From positions 6,817,001-6,881,000 of the forward strand of contig NZ_AP023360.1 of NCBI RefSeq assembly GCF_018326265.1: 64,000 nucleotides of DNA, given 5' to 3'. Position 1 is the first letter of the stretch; the number at the start of each line of letters is the position of its first letter. This stretch comes from Catellatospora sp. IY07-71 (GTDB lineage: Bacteria; Actinomycetota; Actinomycetes; Mycobacteriales; Micromonosporaceae). Position numbers and translations under genes: made by a program. Shown here in pieces: positions 43,270 through 52,672 of this stretch. Below the pieces are notes generated by a model. That model did not search any database. It saw only the letters and a program-made list of their open reading frames with translations, and was not told the origin of the DNA.

Positions 43270-44652
43270 GTGCGCCGCCGCCTCGCCGCCAGCTACCTGC
43301 TGCTGATGACCCTGGTCCTGCTGGCCCTGGAGATCCCGCTCGCGGTCACCCTGGCCAGCCGCGAGTCCGACCTGGTCCGCGCCGACCGGCTGGCCGACGC
43401 CACCCGCTTCGCCGCGCTGGCCCGCCCCGGCCTGCGCACCGACAGCGTCGGCACGGTCCGCGACGAGCTCACCCGCTACGACGAGCTGTACGGCATCGGC
43501 GCGGCCGTGCTCGACCGGGACCGCAACGTCTTCACCAGCTCGGCCGGTTACCGGCTCGACGCGGAACGCCGGGACGCCGCGATGCGCGCCGCGTTCGCCG
43601 GGCAGCAGTACAGCTCGGCCGAGTCGGTGCTGCCGTGGAGCGGCGAGCCGATCGTGGTCGCCGTGCCGGTCAACGACAACGGCGAGGTCCTCGGCATGGT
43701 CGTCATCGTGTCGCCGGCCGGCCGGGTGCGCGACGCGGTGACCTTCTGGTGGCTGGCGCTGGGCGGCATCGGGCTGCTCGCCGCGCTGGCCGCCGTGCTG
43801 ACCGCGCGCAGCCTGGCCAACTGGGTGTTACGCCCGGTCACCGTGCTCGACGCGATGACGCACGAGGTCGCCGCCGGGGACAGCGGCACCCGCATCTCCG
43901 ACCAGGCCGGGCCGCCCGAGCTGCGCCGCCTCACCCGCAGCTTCAACGACATGGCGTACGCCGTCGCGGACGCGATGGAACGCCAGCGCGCGTTCGTCGC
44001 CCACGCCAGCCACCAGTTGCGCAACCCGCTGACCGCGCTGCGGCTGCGCGTAGAGGAGCTGGGGCCAAGCCTGGCCGACGAGGACGGCCGCGCCGAGCAC
44101 CGGATCGCGCTGGAGGAGACCGACCGGCTGGCCACGGTGCTCGACGGCCTGCTCACCCTCGCCCGCGCCGAACGCGGCCAGCACCGCCCCGTCACCGTCG
44201 ACGCCGTCGCGGTGGCGCAGGCCCGGGTCGCGGCCTGGGAGCCGCTGGCCCGCCGCACCGGCACGGCCCTCACCCTGCGCGCCGACCGGGCCGTGGTGCT
44301 GATGCAGGCCGTGCCCACCGCCCTGGACCAGGCCCTGGACGCGCTGATCGACAACGCGGTGAAGTTCAGCGGCCCCGGCGGCCGGGTCGAGGTGTCGGTG
44401 GGTGCCGCCGACGGAGGTGTGGCCGTGCACGTGCGCGACGACGGGCCCGGCATGACCGACGAGCAGCTCGCCCAGGCCACCGAGCGCTTCTGGCGTGCCC
44501 CGCACGCGCAGAACATCGACGGCTCCGGCCTCGGCCTGGCCATCGTCGCGGTCCTGGTGGACGCCTCCGGCGGCCGCTTGACCATGTCCCGCGCCGACGA
44601 CCACGGCCTCGACGCCCGCCTCTGGTTCCGCGCCCTCGTCAGCCCGGAGTGA
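43270..44652 (+). CDS. Sensor histidine kinase
   Basis: A 460-residue kinase with TM1 at about residues 7-29, an extracytoplasmic sensor of ~130 residues, TM2 at about 158-180 and a HAMP region (RPVTVLDAMTHEVAAGD). The HisKA motif is AFVAHASHQLRNPLTALRL, with the phospho-His before QLRNP. The HATPase domain has N-box ALIDNAVKFS, G1 VRDDGPGM, F-box RFWRA and G2 GSGLGLAIV. It is cotranscribed with the response regulator. The extracytoplasmic domain could contact the TAXI lipoprotein encoded convergently downstream (inference). GTG start. Confidence 0.94.
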   Translation: MRRRLAASYLLLMTLVLLALEIPLAVTLASRESDLVRADRLADATRFAALARPGLRTDSVGTVRDELTRYDELYGIGAAVLDRDRNVFTSSAGYRLDAERRDAAMRAAFAGQQYSSAESVLPWSGEPIVVAVPVNDNGEVLGMVVIVSPAGRVRDAVTFWWLALGGIGLLAALAAVLTARSLANWVLRPVTVLDAMTHEVAAGDSGTRISDQAGPPELRRLTRSFNDMAYAVADAMERQRAFVAHASHQLRNPLTALRLRVEELGPSLADEDGRAEHRIALEETDRLATVLDGLLTLARAERGQHRPVTVDAVAVAQARVAAWEPLARRTGTALTLRADRAVVLMQAVPTALDQALDALIDNAVKFSGPGGRVEVSVGAADGGVAVHVRDDGPGMTDEQLAQATERFWRAPHAQNIDGSGLGLAIVAVLVDASGGRLTMSRADDHGLDARLWFRALVSPE

Positions 44653-44666
44653 AGATGGCCCCGGTG

Positions 44667-44710
44667 GTCGGCAACCCCAGGGATGCACCGGCAACACCAG
44701 GATTGCCGAC
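44667..44710 (+). terminator. Small hairpin after the kinase gene
   Basis: GTCGGCAA (44667-44674) and TTGCCGAC (44703-44710) form a perfect 8-bp stem 15 bp after the kinase stop, with a 28-nt loop. A weaker first terminator ahead of the larger hairpin at 44817. Confidence 0.4.
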
Positions 44711-44816
44711 GGCGACGGCACCGCTGTCGTGGTCGGCACGCCCGGCCCCGACCCTCGCCGACATCGAGGCGGCCCCACGCGACCGGACCCCGACCCGGCA
44801 GCACTGCTCGGGAGGT

Positions 44817-44854
44817 CACAACTTCTGGGTTGTAGGTACAACCTAGAAGTTGTG
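44817..44854. terminator. 18-bp hairpin between convergent kinase and TAXI genes
   Basis: Arms 44817-44834 and 44837-44854 pair over 18 bp with one mismatch that can be a G-U pair, and only 2 nt between them. It is AT-richer than its surroundings. It probably terminates both the two-component operon and the TAXI gene. Nothing else is seen in the 240-bp gap. Confidence 0.75.
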
Positions 44855-44892
44855 GCTGCGGCAGGCATGGTCTGGACCCGGCCGCGCCACGG

Positions 44893-45816
44893 CTAAGGCT
44901 TGATCGACTGGTAGTAGCGGGCCGCGCCGGGATGCAGCGGCAGCGGGGCGGTCGCGATCGCCGACTGCGGGTTCATGCGGCCGGCCGCGGGGTGGGCCAC
45001 GCCCAGCTCGTCGCGGTGCTCCATGAGCATCCGGGTCAGCTCGAAGACCAGGTCCTCGTCCATGCCCGCCGGGACGACGAGGTAGTTCGGGTCGGCGACG
45101 GTGCTGATCGGGTCGAGGCCGTAGACGGAGTACGGCACGTCGCGGCTGACGTAGACCTCGCTGTAGCGCACGCGCAGCGCGTCGGTCCACTCACCCAGGT
45201 CCACGAGCCGGATCGGCAGGTCGGCCACGAGCTGCTCGACCGCACGGACCGGCGGGCCGCCGGAGAAGAAGAACGCGTCGATCTCGCCCTTGCGCAGCGC
45301 CGCCGCCGAGGCGTCCAGGCCGAGCTGGTGCACCTCGACCCGGTCGCCGGCCAGCTCGGCGACGTCCAGCAGCCGGTTCGCGGTGATCGCCGTGCCCGAG
45401 CCCGGCGCGCCGACCGACACCCGCCGTCCCTTGAGGTCGGCGAGGTCGCGTACGGGCCCGTCCGCGCGGGTCACCAGGTGCAGCAGGTCGTCGTACACCC
45501 GGGCCACGGCCATGACCTTGTTGCCGGTGGACGGCAGGATGTCGGCCTGGGTGAAGCCGAGCTGCGCCCGGCCGTCGCCGACCAGCTCCACGTTCTGCGC
45601 CGAGGCCGTGGTGATCAGGACGTTGGTCTCCACGTACGGCAGCTCCCGCTCCACGATCGCCGCGTACGCCTTGCCGAAGACGTAGTAGACGCCCGTCTGG
45701 CTGCCGGTGGCGATGCTCAGGCGCACCGGCTCGGGCGCGGGCTCGGTGCACCCGCCCACGCCGAGCAGGACCGCCACGGCCAGCGCGGCGGCCGGGAACA
45801 CACGCCGCCGGACCAC
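44893..45816 (-). CDS. TAXI-family TRAP-type solute-binding lipoprotein
   Basis: A 307-residue lipoprotein. The signal is MVRRRVFPAAALAVAVLLG ending in VGGC, with Cys23 as lipidation site. The mature part is a TAXI periplasmic binding protein: LSIATGSQTGVYYVFGKAYA, ASAQNVELVGDGRAQLGFTQ and GSGTAITANRLLDVA are family hallmarks. TAXI proteins bind glutamate-like or other small ligands and normally feed a fused TRAP permease, but no TRAP membrane subunit is present here. It faces a two-component system, so it may act as its ligand sensor (inference). Confidence 0.9.
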   Translation of the reverse strand: MVRRRVFPAAALAVAVLLGVGGCTEPAPEPVRLSIATGSQTGVYYVFGKAYAAIVERELPYVETNVLITTASAQNVELVGDGRAQLGFTQADILPSTGNKVMAVARVYDDLLHLVTRADGPVRDLADLKGRRVSVGAPGSGTAITANRLLDVAELAGDRVEVHQLGLDASAAALRKGEIDAFFFSGGPPVRAVEQLVADLPIRLVDLGEWTDALRVRYSEVYVSRDVPYSVYGLDPISTVADPNYLVVPAGMDEDLVFELTRMLMEHRDELGVAHPAAGRMNPQSAIATAPLPLHPGAARYYQSIKP

Positions 45817-45834
45817 GCGCCAGAAACTACCCGG

Positions 45835-46494
45835 TCAGGCTGGCAGCGCGCCCGCCCCCTGCAGGATGCGGCACGCGGCGGAGCCCGGCACGCTGACCAG
45901 GAGACTGCCTGCCTGCGGGGAGAGCGTCGCCTGCGCGCCGAGCAGGTGCGCCCCGCGGACCAGCACGGTCGCCAGGTCCGGCTCGCTGACGCGTACCCCC
46001 AGGATGTGCTTGCGCATGTGGCGGCCGGCCGAGAGCAGCACGGCCCGCCAGGCGGCCCCGGCCAGGCGCAGCCGCTCGGCGTGCGCGGGGGCGGAGGCGC
46101 CGACGGCCGCGGTGCTGAGCACGCTGGCCCGGCCCTGCCGCCAGGCCGCCGCGCTCAGCTCGGCGTACGCGTCGCGGTGCGCGCCGGGCACGCTCACCCG
46201 GTGCAGGCGGTAGCGGCGGCGCAGGCCCGCCTCGGCGACGTCGTGCGCGAAGGGCAGCTGCAGCGCGCGCATGAGCTGGCCCATGCGGCGGGCCGCGGCC
46301 TCGCCGTTGAACTCGACCATCCCCGCCGGCAGCGCCGCCCGGCGGGGATGGACCGCCCGCACCCCCCCGTTCGCCGCCGGCGAGGTCGCCCGGACCAGGC
46401 AGGCCAGCTCGAACGCGTCCTCCAGCCGAGCCCGGTCGAGCCGGGCGGCCGGCGCGCACGTGGCGGCGGGCAGCAGGTCGAGGGTGGCCCGCAT
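45835..46494 (-). CDS. WhiA-like protein (LAGLIDADG-type region without recognisable HTH)
   Basis: A 219-residue protein. Its order of motifs follows the N-terminal region of the sporulation regulator WhiA: an early helix after a Cys (LEDAFELACLVRATSP), GMVEFNGEAAARRMGQLMRA, then LRRRYRLHRVSV, then AERLRLAGAAWRAVLLSAGR and a second half VSEPDLATVLVRGAHLLGAQ. WhiA is ~310-330 residues with a C-terminal HTH; that part is absent. GGGAGATGCC precedes ATG 46494. It may modulate WhiA by heterodimerisation or have a separate role. The homology call is by eye and needs a profile search. Confidence 0.55.
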   Translation of the reverse strand: MRATLDLLPAATCAPAARLDRARLEDAFELACLVRATSPAANGGVRAVHPRRAALPAGMVEFNGEAAARRMGQLMRALQLPFAHDVAEAGLRRRYRLHRVSVPGAHRDAYAELSAAAWRQGRASVLSTAAVGASAPAHAERLRLAGAAWRAVLLSAGRHMRKHILGVRVSEPDLATVLVRGAHLLGAQATLSPQAGSLLVSVPGSAACRILQGAGALPA

Positions 46495-46642
46495 GGCATC
46501 TCCCGTCGTCAGCGTCGTTGGTGCGGCGGAACACGCCCGGCCCCCCAGGTACGGCGGGGCGTGTTCCGTCGGTGTACCCACGGTGAGGGGTTCGCGCGCC
46601 CGCGCGGAATACGTACGGCGCAGCCTTGAGGAAAACTTGCGC

Positions 46643-48049
46643 TTAGACCGAGTCCTCCAGCGGCGGCGGGCCGGCCGCGCTGCCGTCGCGCGGCGGCAGG
46701 TGCCGGATCACCAGCCGGTTCAGCGCCCACAGCGCGACGCCGCCCAGGAGCAGCCAGAACGCCAGCAGGTAGATGTTCGCCTCGCGGACGAACGGCAGCA
46801 GGAACACCGCCGACACGATCGCGCCGAGCACCGGGACGATCGTCGGGGCGTGGAAGTGGCGGTGCGCGACGTGGTCGCGGCGCAGCACCAGCGCGGCGAT
46901 GTTGACCAGCATGAACACCGCGGTGAGCAGCAGCACGGTGGTGTCGGACAGGTTGGTGAGGTCGTTGACGGTCATCAGCAGCAGGATCGACAGGGCGGTG
47001 GTGAACAGGATCGCGATCCAGGGGGTACGCCGCGGCGACAGCACCGCGAAGGGCCGGGGCAGCACGTCGCGCCGCGCCATGCCGTAGAGCAGCCGGGACG
47101 CCATCAGCATGTTGATCAGCATGGTGTTCGACACCGCGATCATGGAGATGGCCGAGAAGATCCGCGAGACGGGCAGGTCCGGCGCGCCGATGCGCACCAC
47201 CTCCAGCAGCGGCCCGCTGGACTTGGTCAGCACGTCGAGCGGCACCACCATGGCCGCGGTGAACGCCACCAGCAGGTAGATGATCCCGGCGGCGAGCAGG
47301 CCGGTGATCATCGCGGGCGGGAAGTTGCGCGGCGGGTCGGTGGTCTCCTCGGCGAGGTTCACCGAGTCCTCGAAGCCGAGGAAGGCGTAGAAGGCGGTCG
47401 CGGCCCCGGCCATGATCCCGGTGAACACGCCGAACCCGGTCCCGGCGAAGTCGAACGCGGCCGCCGGGTCACCCGAGCCCTTGGACAGCACGCTGGCGCC
47501 CACCCCGATGATGAACAGCAGGCCGGACAGCTCGATGCAGGTGATGACGATGTTCACCTTGATCGACTCGGAGATGCCCCAGTAGTTGATCGCCGCCACC
47601 AGCAGGATCGCCAGGATGCCGATCAGCACCATGGGCGGGTCGACCACTCCGGTCAGGCCGGTGAAGTAACGCCCGCCGACGCGGGTCGCCGCGAAGCTGG
47701 CCGAGGTCACCCCGGACGCCATGATCGCGAAGGTGACCAGGAAGCTCAGGAACTTGATCCGGTACGCCCGGTCGCAGTACAGCGCCCCGCCCGCCGCCTG
47801 CGGATACTTCGTGACCAGCTCCATGTACGCGAACGCGGTCAGGAACGCGAGCACGAACGCGACCAGGAACGACGCCCAGATCGCCCCGCCCACCTTCGCG
47901 CCGACCTGGCCGGTCAGCGAGTAGATCCCGGCGCCGAGGATGTCGCCCAGGATGAAGAAGATCAGCATGGGCCGGGTGATGATCCGTTTCAGCGCGTGCG
48001 GATCGTCATGCGAGTGCGGAGCGGGCGCGCTGGAGACGTCGGCGCTCAT
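46643..48049 (-). CDS. APC-family amino acid permease
   Basis: A 468-residue transporter with about 12 hydrophobic helices. TM1 has the APC motif ILGAGIYSLTGQVGAKVGG. TM6 and the following loop contain YAFLGFEDSVNLAEETTDPP, the family-typical segment. Loop 8 carries RLLYGMARRDVLPR. It is expected to be an amino acid:H+ symporter or exchanger; the exact substrate is unclear. Charged tails lie on both ends. It is followed on the same strand by no close partner; the Trk genes upstream end 85 bp before its start. Confidence 0.9.
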   Translation of the reverse strand: MSADVSSAPAPHSHDDPHALKRIITRPMLIFFILGDILGAGIYSLTGQVGAKVGGAIWASFLVAFVLAFLTAFAYMELVTKYPQAAGGALYCDRAYRIKFLSFLVTFAIMASGVTSASFAATRVGGRYFTGLTGVVDPPMVLIGILAILLVAAINYWGISESIKVNIVITCIELSGLLFIIGVGASVLSKGSGDPAAAFDFAGTGFGVFTGIMAGAATAFYAFLGFEDSVNLAEETTDPPRNFPPAMITGLLAAGIIYLLVAFTAAMVVPLDVLTKSSGPLLEVVRIGAPDLPVSRIFSAISMIAVSNTMLINMLMASRLLYGMARRDVLPRPFAVLSPRRTPWIAILFTTALSILLLMTVNDLTNLSDTTVLLLTAVFMLVNIAALVLRRDHVAHRHFHAPTIVPVLGAIVSAVFLLPFVREANIYLLAFWLLLGGVALWALNRLVIRHLPPRDGSAAGPPPLEDSV

Positions 48050-48134
48050 GGGCAGGCCTCCCGAGACCGAGCGGCGGCCAGGTGCCGCTGCTCCTCATCC
48101 TCCTCTCTTTCCGGGACGCGGCTGACCAATACGG

Positions 48135-48797
48135 TCAGGGCAGCTCGGCGAAGCGCTCCACCCGGTCCACCGGCCCCGCCACCACGATGATGTCGCCGTA
48201 CTGCAGCACGGTCTGCGCGTCGGCGTAGGTGAACTCCTGGTCCGGCGCCTTCACGCACACGATGGTCACCCCGTGCTTGCGGCGCAGCCGGGTCTCCCCC
48301 AGCGGCACGCCCACGTACTCGTGCGGCGGGCGCGTCTTGACCAGCGCGAAGTTGGAGTCGATCTCCATGTAGTCGAGCATCCGCCCGGACACCAGGTGCG
48401 CGACCCGCTCGCCCATGTCGTGCTCGGGCAGCACGATGTGCTTGGCGCCGATCCGCTCCAGGATCCGCCCGTGCTGGCGGCTGACCGCCTTGGCCCAGAT
48501 GTCGGCGACCTCCAGCTCGACCAGCAGCGACGTGGTCAGGATGCTGGCCTCCAGGTCGCTGCCGATGGCCACCACGCCCCGGCTGAACTCGCCCACCCCG
48601 AGCTGGCGCAGCGCCTCGATGTCCGTCGAGTCGGCCGCCACCACGTGGGTGAGCTGCCCCGACAGGCTCTGCACCACCTTGGGCCGGTTGTCGATGGCCA
48701 GCACCTCGGTGCCGCGGCGCATCAGCTCGATCGCCAGCGAGCTGCCGAACCGGCCCAGCCCGATGACGACTACGGGATCGTTCTTCTCAGCCGACAA
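48135..48797 (-). CDS. trkA: Potassium uptake regulatory subunit TrkA/KtrA
   Basis: A 220-residue RCK protein. The RCK-N Rossmann domain begins VVVIGLGRFGSSLAIELMRR with the nucleotide-binding Asp in VLAIDNRP. The RCK-C domain covers the last ~85 residues (RRKHGVTIVCVKAPDQEF, LQYGDIIVVAGPVDRVERF). It gates the TrkH/KtrB pore by binding ATP/ADP or NADH and often c-di-AMP. Its start overlaps the 3' end of the TrkH gene by 11 bp, so the two are coupled and should form the K+ uptake complex. Confidence 0.93.
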   Translation of the reverse strand: MSAEKNDPVVVIGLGRFGSSLAIELMRRGTEVLAIDNRPKVVQSLSGQLTHVVAADSTDIEALRQLGVGEFSRGVVAIGSDLEASILTTSLLVELEVADIWAKAVSRQHGRILERIGAKHIVLPEHDMGERVAHLVSGRMLDYMEIDSNFALVKTRPPHEYVGVPLGETRLRRKHGVTIVCVKAPDQEFTYADAQTVLQYGDIIVVAGPVDRVERFAELP

Positions 48798-50214
48798 GGA
48801 GGCGCTCCTCGGGTAGCTCGTAATGACGGGTCTTGGCGCGCAGCGCCAGCGCGGTGCCCAGGGTCAGCGGGCCGACCCGGCCCACGAACATCAGGATCGC
48901 CAGCAGCGCGTGGCTGGCGGCGTCGAGCTGCGGCGTGATGCCGGTGGACACGCCCACGGTGGCGAACGCGGAGATCGCCTCGAACAGCACCTGGTCCAGC
49001 CGGTGCGGGTTGAGCACCAGCAGCAGGTACGTCGACGCGGCGACCGTGCCCACGCCGACCAGGGCGATGGTCAGCGCCTGGCGCTGCAGCTGCACCGGCA
49101 CCCGGCGCCGCCCGACGTTGACCGACGGCTCGCCCCGCAGCTCGGCCCAGATGACGTACGCCAGCAGCCCGAACGTGGTGACCTTGATGCCACCCGCGGT
49201 GCCCGCGCTGCCCCCGCCGATGAACATCAGCGCGTCGTAGGCAAGCCAGCTCGACGGGTACATCGCCGCGATGTCGATCGAGTTGAACCCGCCGCTGCGC
49301 GGCATCACCGCGCCGAAGAACGCGTTGAGCAGCTGATCGGCGCCCGACATCGGGCCGAGCGTGCGCGGGTTGCGCCCCTCCGTGGCCAGCAGCAGGATCG
49401 TGCCGATCACCAGCAGCGCGACGGTCAGCGTCAGCGTGATCCGGGTGAGCACCGACCACCGGCTCGGCCGCCGCCAGCCGTGGCGCAGCTCGAACAGCAC
49501 CGGGAAGCCCAGCCCGCCGATGATCACTCCGGCGGCCAGGGTCAGGCAGATCCACGGGTCGGTGTTGAACCGCACCACGCTGTCGGGCCACAGCGCGAAC
49601 CCGGCGTTGTTGAACGCCGAGATCGAGTGGAACGCGCCCAGGTAGAGCGAGCGCCCGAACGACTCCCCATACCCGATCATGAAACGGGCGCCCAGCAGCA
49701 GCGTGAGCAGCAGCTCCGTGCCGAGGCTGAGGATGAGCACGTTGCGGACCACCCGGCGCAGGTCGGTCATCTGCAGCGTCTTCGTCTCGACCTGCACCAG
49801 CATGCGGGCGCGCAGCCCCATCCGGCCGGACAGCGCGACCGCGAACAGCGTCGCCATCGTCATGATGCCCAGGCCGCCGGCCTGCACCAGAGCCATGATG
49901 ATCAGCTCACCGGCCACCGACCAGTGCGTCTCGCTGTCCACCAGCACCAGCCCGGTCAGGCATACCGCCGAGGTCGCCGTGAACAGCGCGTCCAGGAACC
50001 GGGCGGACTCGCCCGACTCGGTGGCCAGCGGCAGCGACAACAGCCCGGTCCCCACCAGGACCGCCGTCGCGAACCCGCCGACGATCACCTGCGTGGGGTG
50101 GTGGAACTGGTCGAGGATGACCGTCGAGACGCTCCTGCGCACGTCGGCGACCCTACCAACTGCCGCCCAATCCGGTGATCCACCTCCGGCGCGAAGACGG
50201 TCCGCATTGGGCAC
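48787..50214 (-). CDS. trkH: Potassium transporter TrkH/KtrB
   Basis: A 475-residue K+ channel-like transporter with four pore repeats. Each has a selectivity Gly: TSAVCLTGLVLVD, SAFNNAGFALW, AVMPRSGGFNSIDIA and ATVGVSTGITP. Ten to twelve hydrophobic segments surround them. The short length and TrkA partner favour KtrB-like function. The N-terminal ~25 residues before the first TM are not conserved, so a later start (for example near RVADVRRSVSTV) is possible. It is first in the trkH-trkA operon. The gap to the divergent sthA gene (56 bp) must hold both promoters. Confidence 0.93.
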   Translation of the reverse strand: MPNADRLRAGGGSPDWAAVGRVADVRRSVSTVILDQFHHPTQVIVGGFATAVLVGTGLLSLPLATESGESARFLDALFTATSAVCLTGLVLVDSETHWSVAGELIIMALVQAGGLGIMTMATLFAVALSGRMGLRARMLVQVETKTLQMTDLRRVVRNVLILSLGTELLLTLLLGARFMIGYGESFGRSLYLGAFHSISAFNNAGFALWPDSVVRFNTDPWICLTLAAGVIIGGLGFPVLFELRHGWRRPSRWSVLTRITLTLTVALLVIGTILLLATEGRNPRTLGPMSGADQLLNAFFGAVMPRSGGFNSIDIAAMYPSSWLAYDALMFIGGGSAGTAGGIKVTTFGLLAYVIWAELRGEPSVNVGRRRVPVQLQRQALTIALVGVGTVAASTYLLLVLNPHRLDQVLFEAISAFATVGVSTGITPQLDAASHALLAILMFVGRVGPLTLGTALALRAKTRHYELPEERLLVG

Positions 50215-50270
50215 CGCCCGGACCGTTCGGGGGTCACCGCTGTTAACGCAGCCGTGCCAAGGTATGCCCC

Positions 50271-51674
50271 ATGCGTGATGCGGACGTCCTCGTCATCGGT
50301 TCCGGGCCCGGCGGGCAGAAGGCCGCCATCGCCGCCGCCAAGCTGGGCCGCCGCGTCGCGGTGGTCGAACGCGGCGACATGATCGGCGGGGTCAGCGTCA
50401 ACACCGGCACCATCCCGTCGAAGACCCTGCGCGAGGCGGTCGTCTACCTGACCGGCCTGAGCCAGCGCGAGCTGTACGGCCAGAGCTACCGGCTCAAGGA
50501 AGACATCACCGTCGCCGACCTCACCGCGCGCACCCACCACGTGATCAGCCGCGAGGTGGACGTGGTCCGCGGCCAGCTCGCGCGCAACGGCGTACGCCTG
50601 CACAGCGGCACCGCCCGCTTCCTCGACCCGCACACCGTGCACGTCACCGGCGAGCGCGGCCGCGACTTCACCGTCACCGCCGATCACATCGTGATCGCCG
50701 CGGGCAGCCGCCCGGCCCGGCCCGCGACGGTCGAGTTCGACGACCTGACCATCGTCGACTCCGACGGCATCCTCAAGCTCGACCGCGTTCCCCGCTCCAT
50801 GGTCGTCGTCGGCGCGGGCGTCATCGGCATCGAGTACGCCTCGATGTTCGCCGCGCTCGGCACCAAGGTCACGGTCGTCGAGAAGCGCGCCCGCATGCTG
50901 GACTTCTGCGACCTGGAGGTGGTCGAGGCGCTCAAGTACCACCTGCGCGACCTGGCCGTGACGTTCCGGTTCAGCGAGGCCGTGGCCCGGGTCGAGAAGC
51001 ACGCCCGGGGCGCGATCGCCGTGCTGGAGAGCGGCAAGACCATCGCCGCCGACACCGTCATGTACTCCGCCGGCCGCCAGGGCATGGGCGACACCCTCGA
51101 CCTGGCCGCCGCCGGGCTGCAGGCCGACGACCGGGGGCGCATCCCCGTCGACGAGTACTTCCGCACCAGCGTGCCGCACATCTACGCCGTCGGCGACATC
51201 ATCGGCTTCCCCGCGCTGGCCGCGACCTCGATGGAGCAGGGCCGGCTGGCCGCCCACCACGCCTGCGGCGAGCCCGTGGGCACCATGTCGGCGCTGCAGC
51301 CCATCGGCATCTACACCATCCCCGAGATCAGCTACGTGGGGCGCACCGAGGACGAGCTGACCGACCAGCGGGTCCCGTTCGAGGTCGGCGTCTCCCGTTA
51401 CCGCGAGCTGGCCCGGGGCCAGATCATCGGCGACTCGCACGGCATGTTGAAGATCCTGGTCTCCCCGGAGGACCGTAAGCTGCTCGGCGTGCACGTCTTC
51501 GGCACCGGCGCCACCGAACTGCTCCACATCGGCCAGTCCGTGATGGGCTGTGACGGCACCGTCGACTACCTGGTCGACGCGGTGTTCAATTACCCGACGC
51601 TGGCCGAGTCGTACAAGGTCGCCGCCCTGGACGCGACCAACAAGATGCGGCACATCGCGAGCCTGCGCGATTGA
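50271..51674 (+). CDS. sthA: Soluble NAD(P) transhydrogenase, SthA-like
   Basis: A 467-residue flavoprotein of the pyridine nucleotide-disulfide oxidoreductase family. FAD motif: [24 protein letters not shown](P) motif: [20 protein letters not shown] with following Glu in VEKRARM. The second FAD motif is [16 protein letters not shown]. The active-site segment is [19 protein letters not shown], which contains no Cys at all, so it cannot be a dihydrolipoamide dehydrogenase and fits SthA, which interconverts NADPH and NADH. Its TGA overlaps the ATG of the next gene (TGATG). Confidence 0.9.
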   Translation: MRDADVLVIGSGPGGQKAAIAAAKLGRRVAVVERGDMIGGVSVNTGTIPSKTLREAVVYLTGLSQRELYGQSYRLKEDITVADLTARTHHVISREVDVVRGQLARNGVRLHSGTARFLDPHTVHVTGERGRDFTVTADHIVIAAGSRPARPATVEFDDLTIVDSDGILKLDRVPRSMVVVGAGVIGIEYASMFAALGTKVTVVEKRARMLDFCDLEVVEALKYHLRDLAVTFRFSEAVARVEKHARGAIAVLESGKTIAADTVMYSAGRQGMGDTLDLAAAGLQADDRGRIPVDEYFRTSVPHIYAVGDIIGFPALAATSMEQGRLAAHHACGEPVGTMSALQPIGIYTIPEISYVGRTEDELTDQRVPFEVGVSRYRELARGQIIGDSHGMLKILVSPEDRKLLGVHVFGTGATELLHIGQSVMGCDGTVDYLVDAVFNYPTLAESYKVAALDATNKMRHIASLRD

Positions 51675-52672
51675 TGACGGGCTTCGTGACCGTGCCGGAC
51701 CCGCAGCCCACGGCGTTGCGTCCGGCCGTGCCGCCGCGCGCCCTGCGGCCGGGCCGCCGCCGCGGCCGGCTGCTCACCGCGCTGTCCGTGCTGGTCGCCT
51801 GCCTGCTGCTGTTCCACCGCGCCGTCCCGAACGTGTTCGCGCACCTGGGCAGCCTGCTGGAGTCGCTGCTGCCCTGGCTGGGCCTGGCCGTGCCGGTGCT
51901 GGCCGGGCTGGCGCTGCTACGCCGCTCCGCGGTCGCGCTGGCCGCCGCCGCGCTGCCCGCCGCCGCGTGGCTGCACGCCTTCGGCGGGGTGCTGCCGCCC
52001 GACCCGGCCGCCGCGCACGACCTCACCGTCGTGCAGCACAACGTCAGCGACGAGAACCCAGACCCGGCGGGCACCGCGCGGGCGCTGCTCGCGGCCGGGC
52101 CGGACCTGGTCGCGCTGGAGGAGGTCACCCCGGCCGCGCTGGACGCGTACGCCACCGTGCTCGGCCGGGAGCTGCCGCACACGGCCCTGGAGGGCACCGT
52201 CGGGCTGTGGTCCCGCTACCCGGTCGGCGACGTGCGGCTGGTCGAGATCCGGCCCCGGGCGATCGTCGCCGACTGGAGCCGGGGCATGCGGGCCACCGTG
52301 CACACCCCGCGCGGCGACGTCGCCGTGTACGTGGCGCACCTGCCGTCGCTGCGGCTGCGCCCCACCGACGGGTTCGGCTCCACCATCCGCGACGAGAGCG
52401 CCGCCAAGCTGGGCGCGGCGCTGGCCGCCGAGCCGCTCGACCGGCTGATCCTGATCGGCGACCTCAACGGCACGGTCGACGACCGAGGGCTGGGGCCTGT
52501 CACCGAACAGGTGCGCACCGACCGCTCCGACTTCGCCTTCAGCTGGCCCGCCGCCGCGCCGGTCGCCCGGATCGACCACGTCATGGCCCGCACCGCGGCG
52601 GTCGTCCGGGCCTGGTCCCTGCCCCGCACCGGCAGCGACCACCTGCCGCTCGCCGCCCGGATCAGGATCTGA
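51674..52672 (+). CDS. Membrane-anchored endonuclease/exonuclease/phosphatase family protein, VanJ-like
   Basis: A 332-residue protein. A basic N-terminus (PRALRPGRRRGRLLTAL) leads to about three hydrophobic helices (residues ~32-110). An extracytoplasmic EEP domain follows with LTVVQHNVSDEN, VALEEVTPAAL, LILIGDLNGTVDD, RIDHVMAR and the catalytic His in TGSDHLPLAARI. VanJ from Streptomyces, of this type, confers teicoplanin resistance and is thought to dephosphorylate undecaprenyl-linked lipid. Coupled to the sthA stop by TGATG. Its 3' end overlaps the convergent gene by 11 bp. Confidence 0.85.
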   Translation: MTGFVTVPDPQPTALRPAVPPRALRPGRRRGRLLTALSVLVACLLLFHRAVPNVFAHLGSLLESLLPWLGLAVPVLAGLALLRRSAVALAAAALPAAAWLHAFGGVLPPDPAAAHDLTVVQHNVSDENPDPAGTARALLAAGPDLVALEEVTPAALDAYATVLGRELPHTALEGTVGLWSRYPVGDVRLVEIRPRAIVADWSRGMRATVHTPRGDVAVYVAHLPSLRLRPTDGFGSTIRDESAAKLGAALAAEPLDRLILIGDLNGTVDDRGLGPVTEQVRTDRSDFAFSWPAAAPVARIDHVMARTAAVVRAWSLPRTGSDHLPLAARIRI

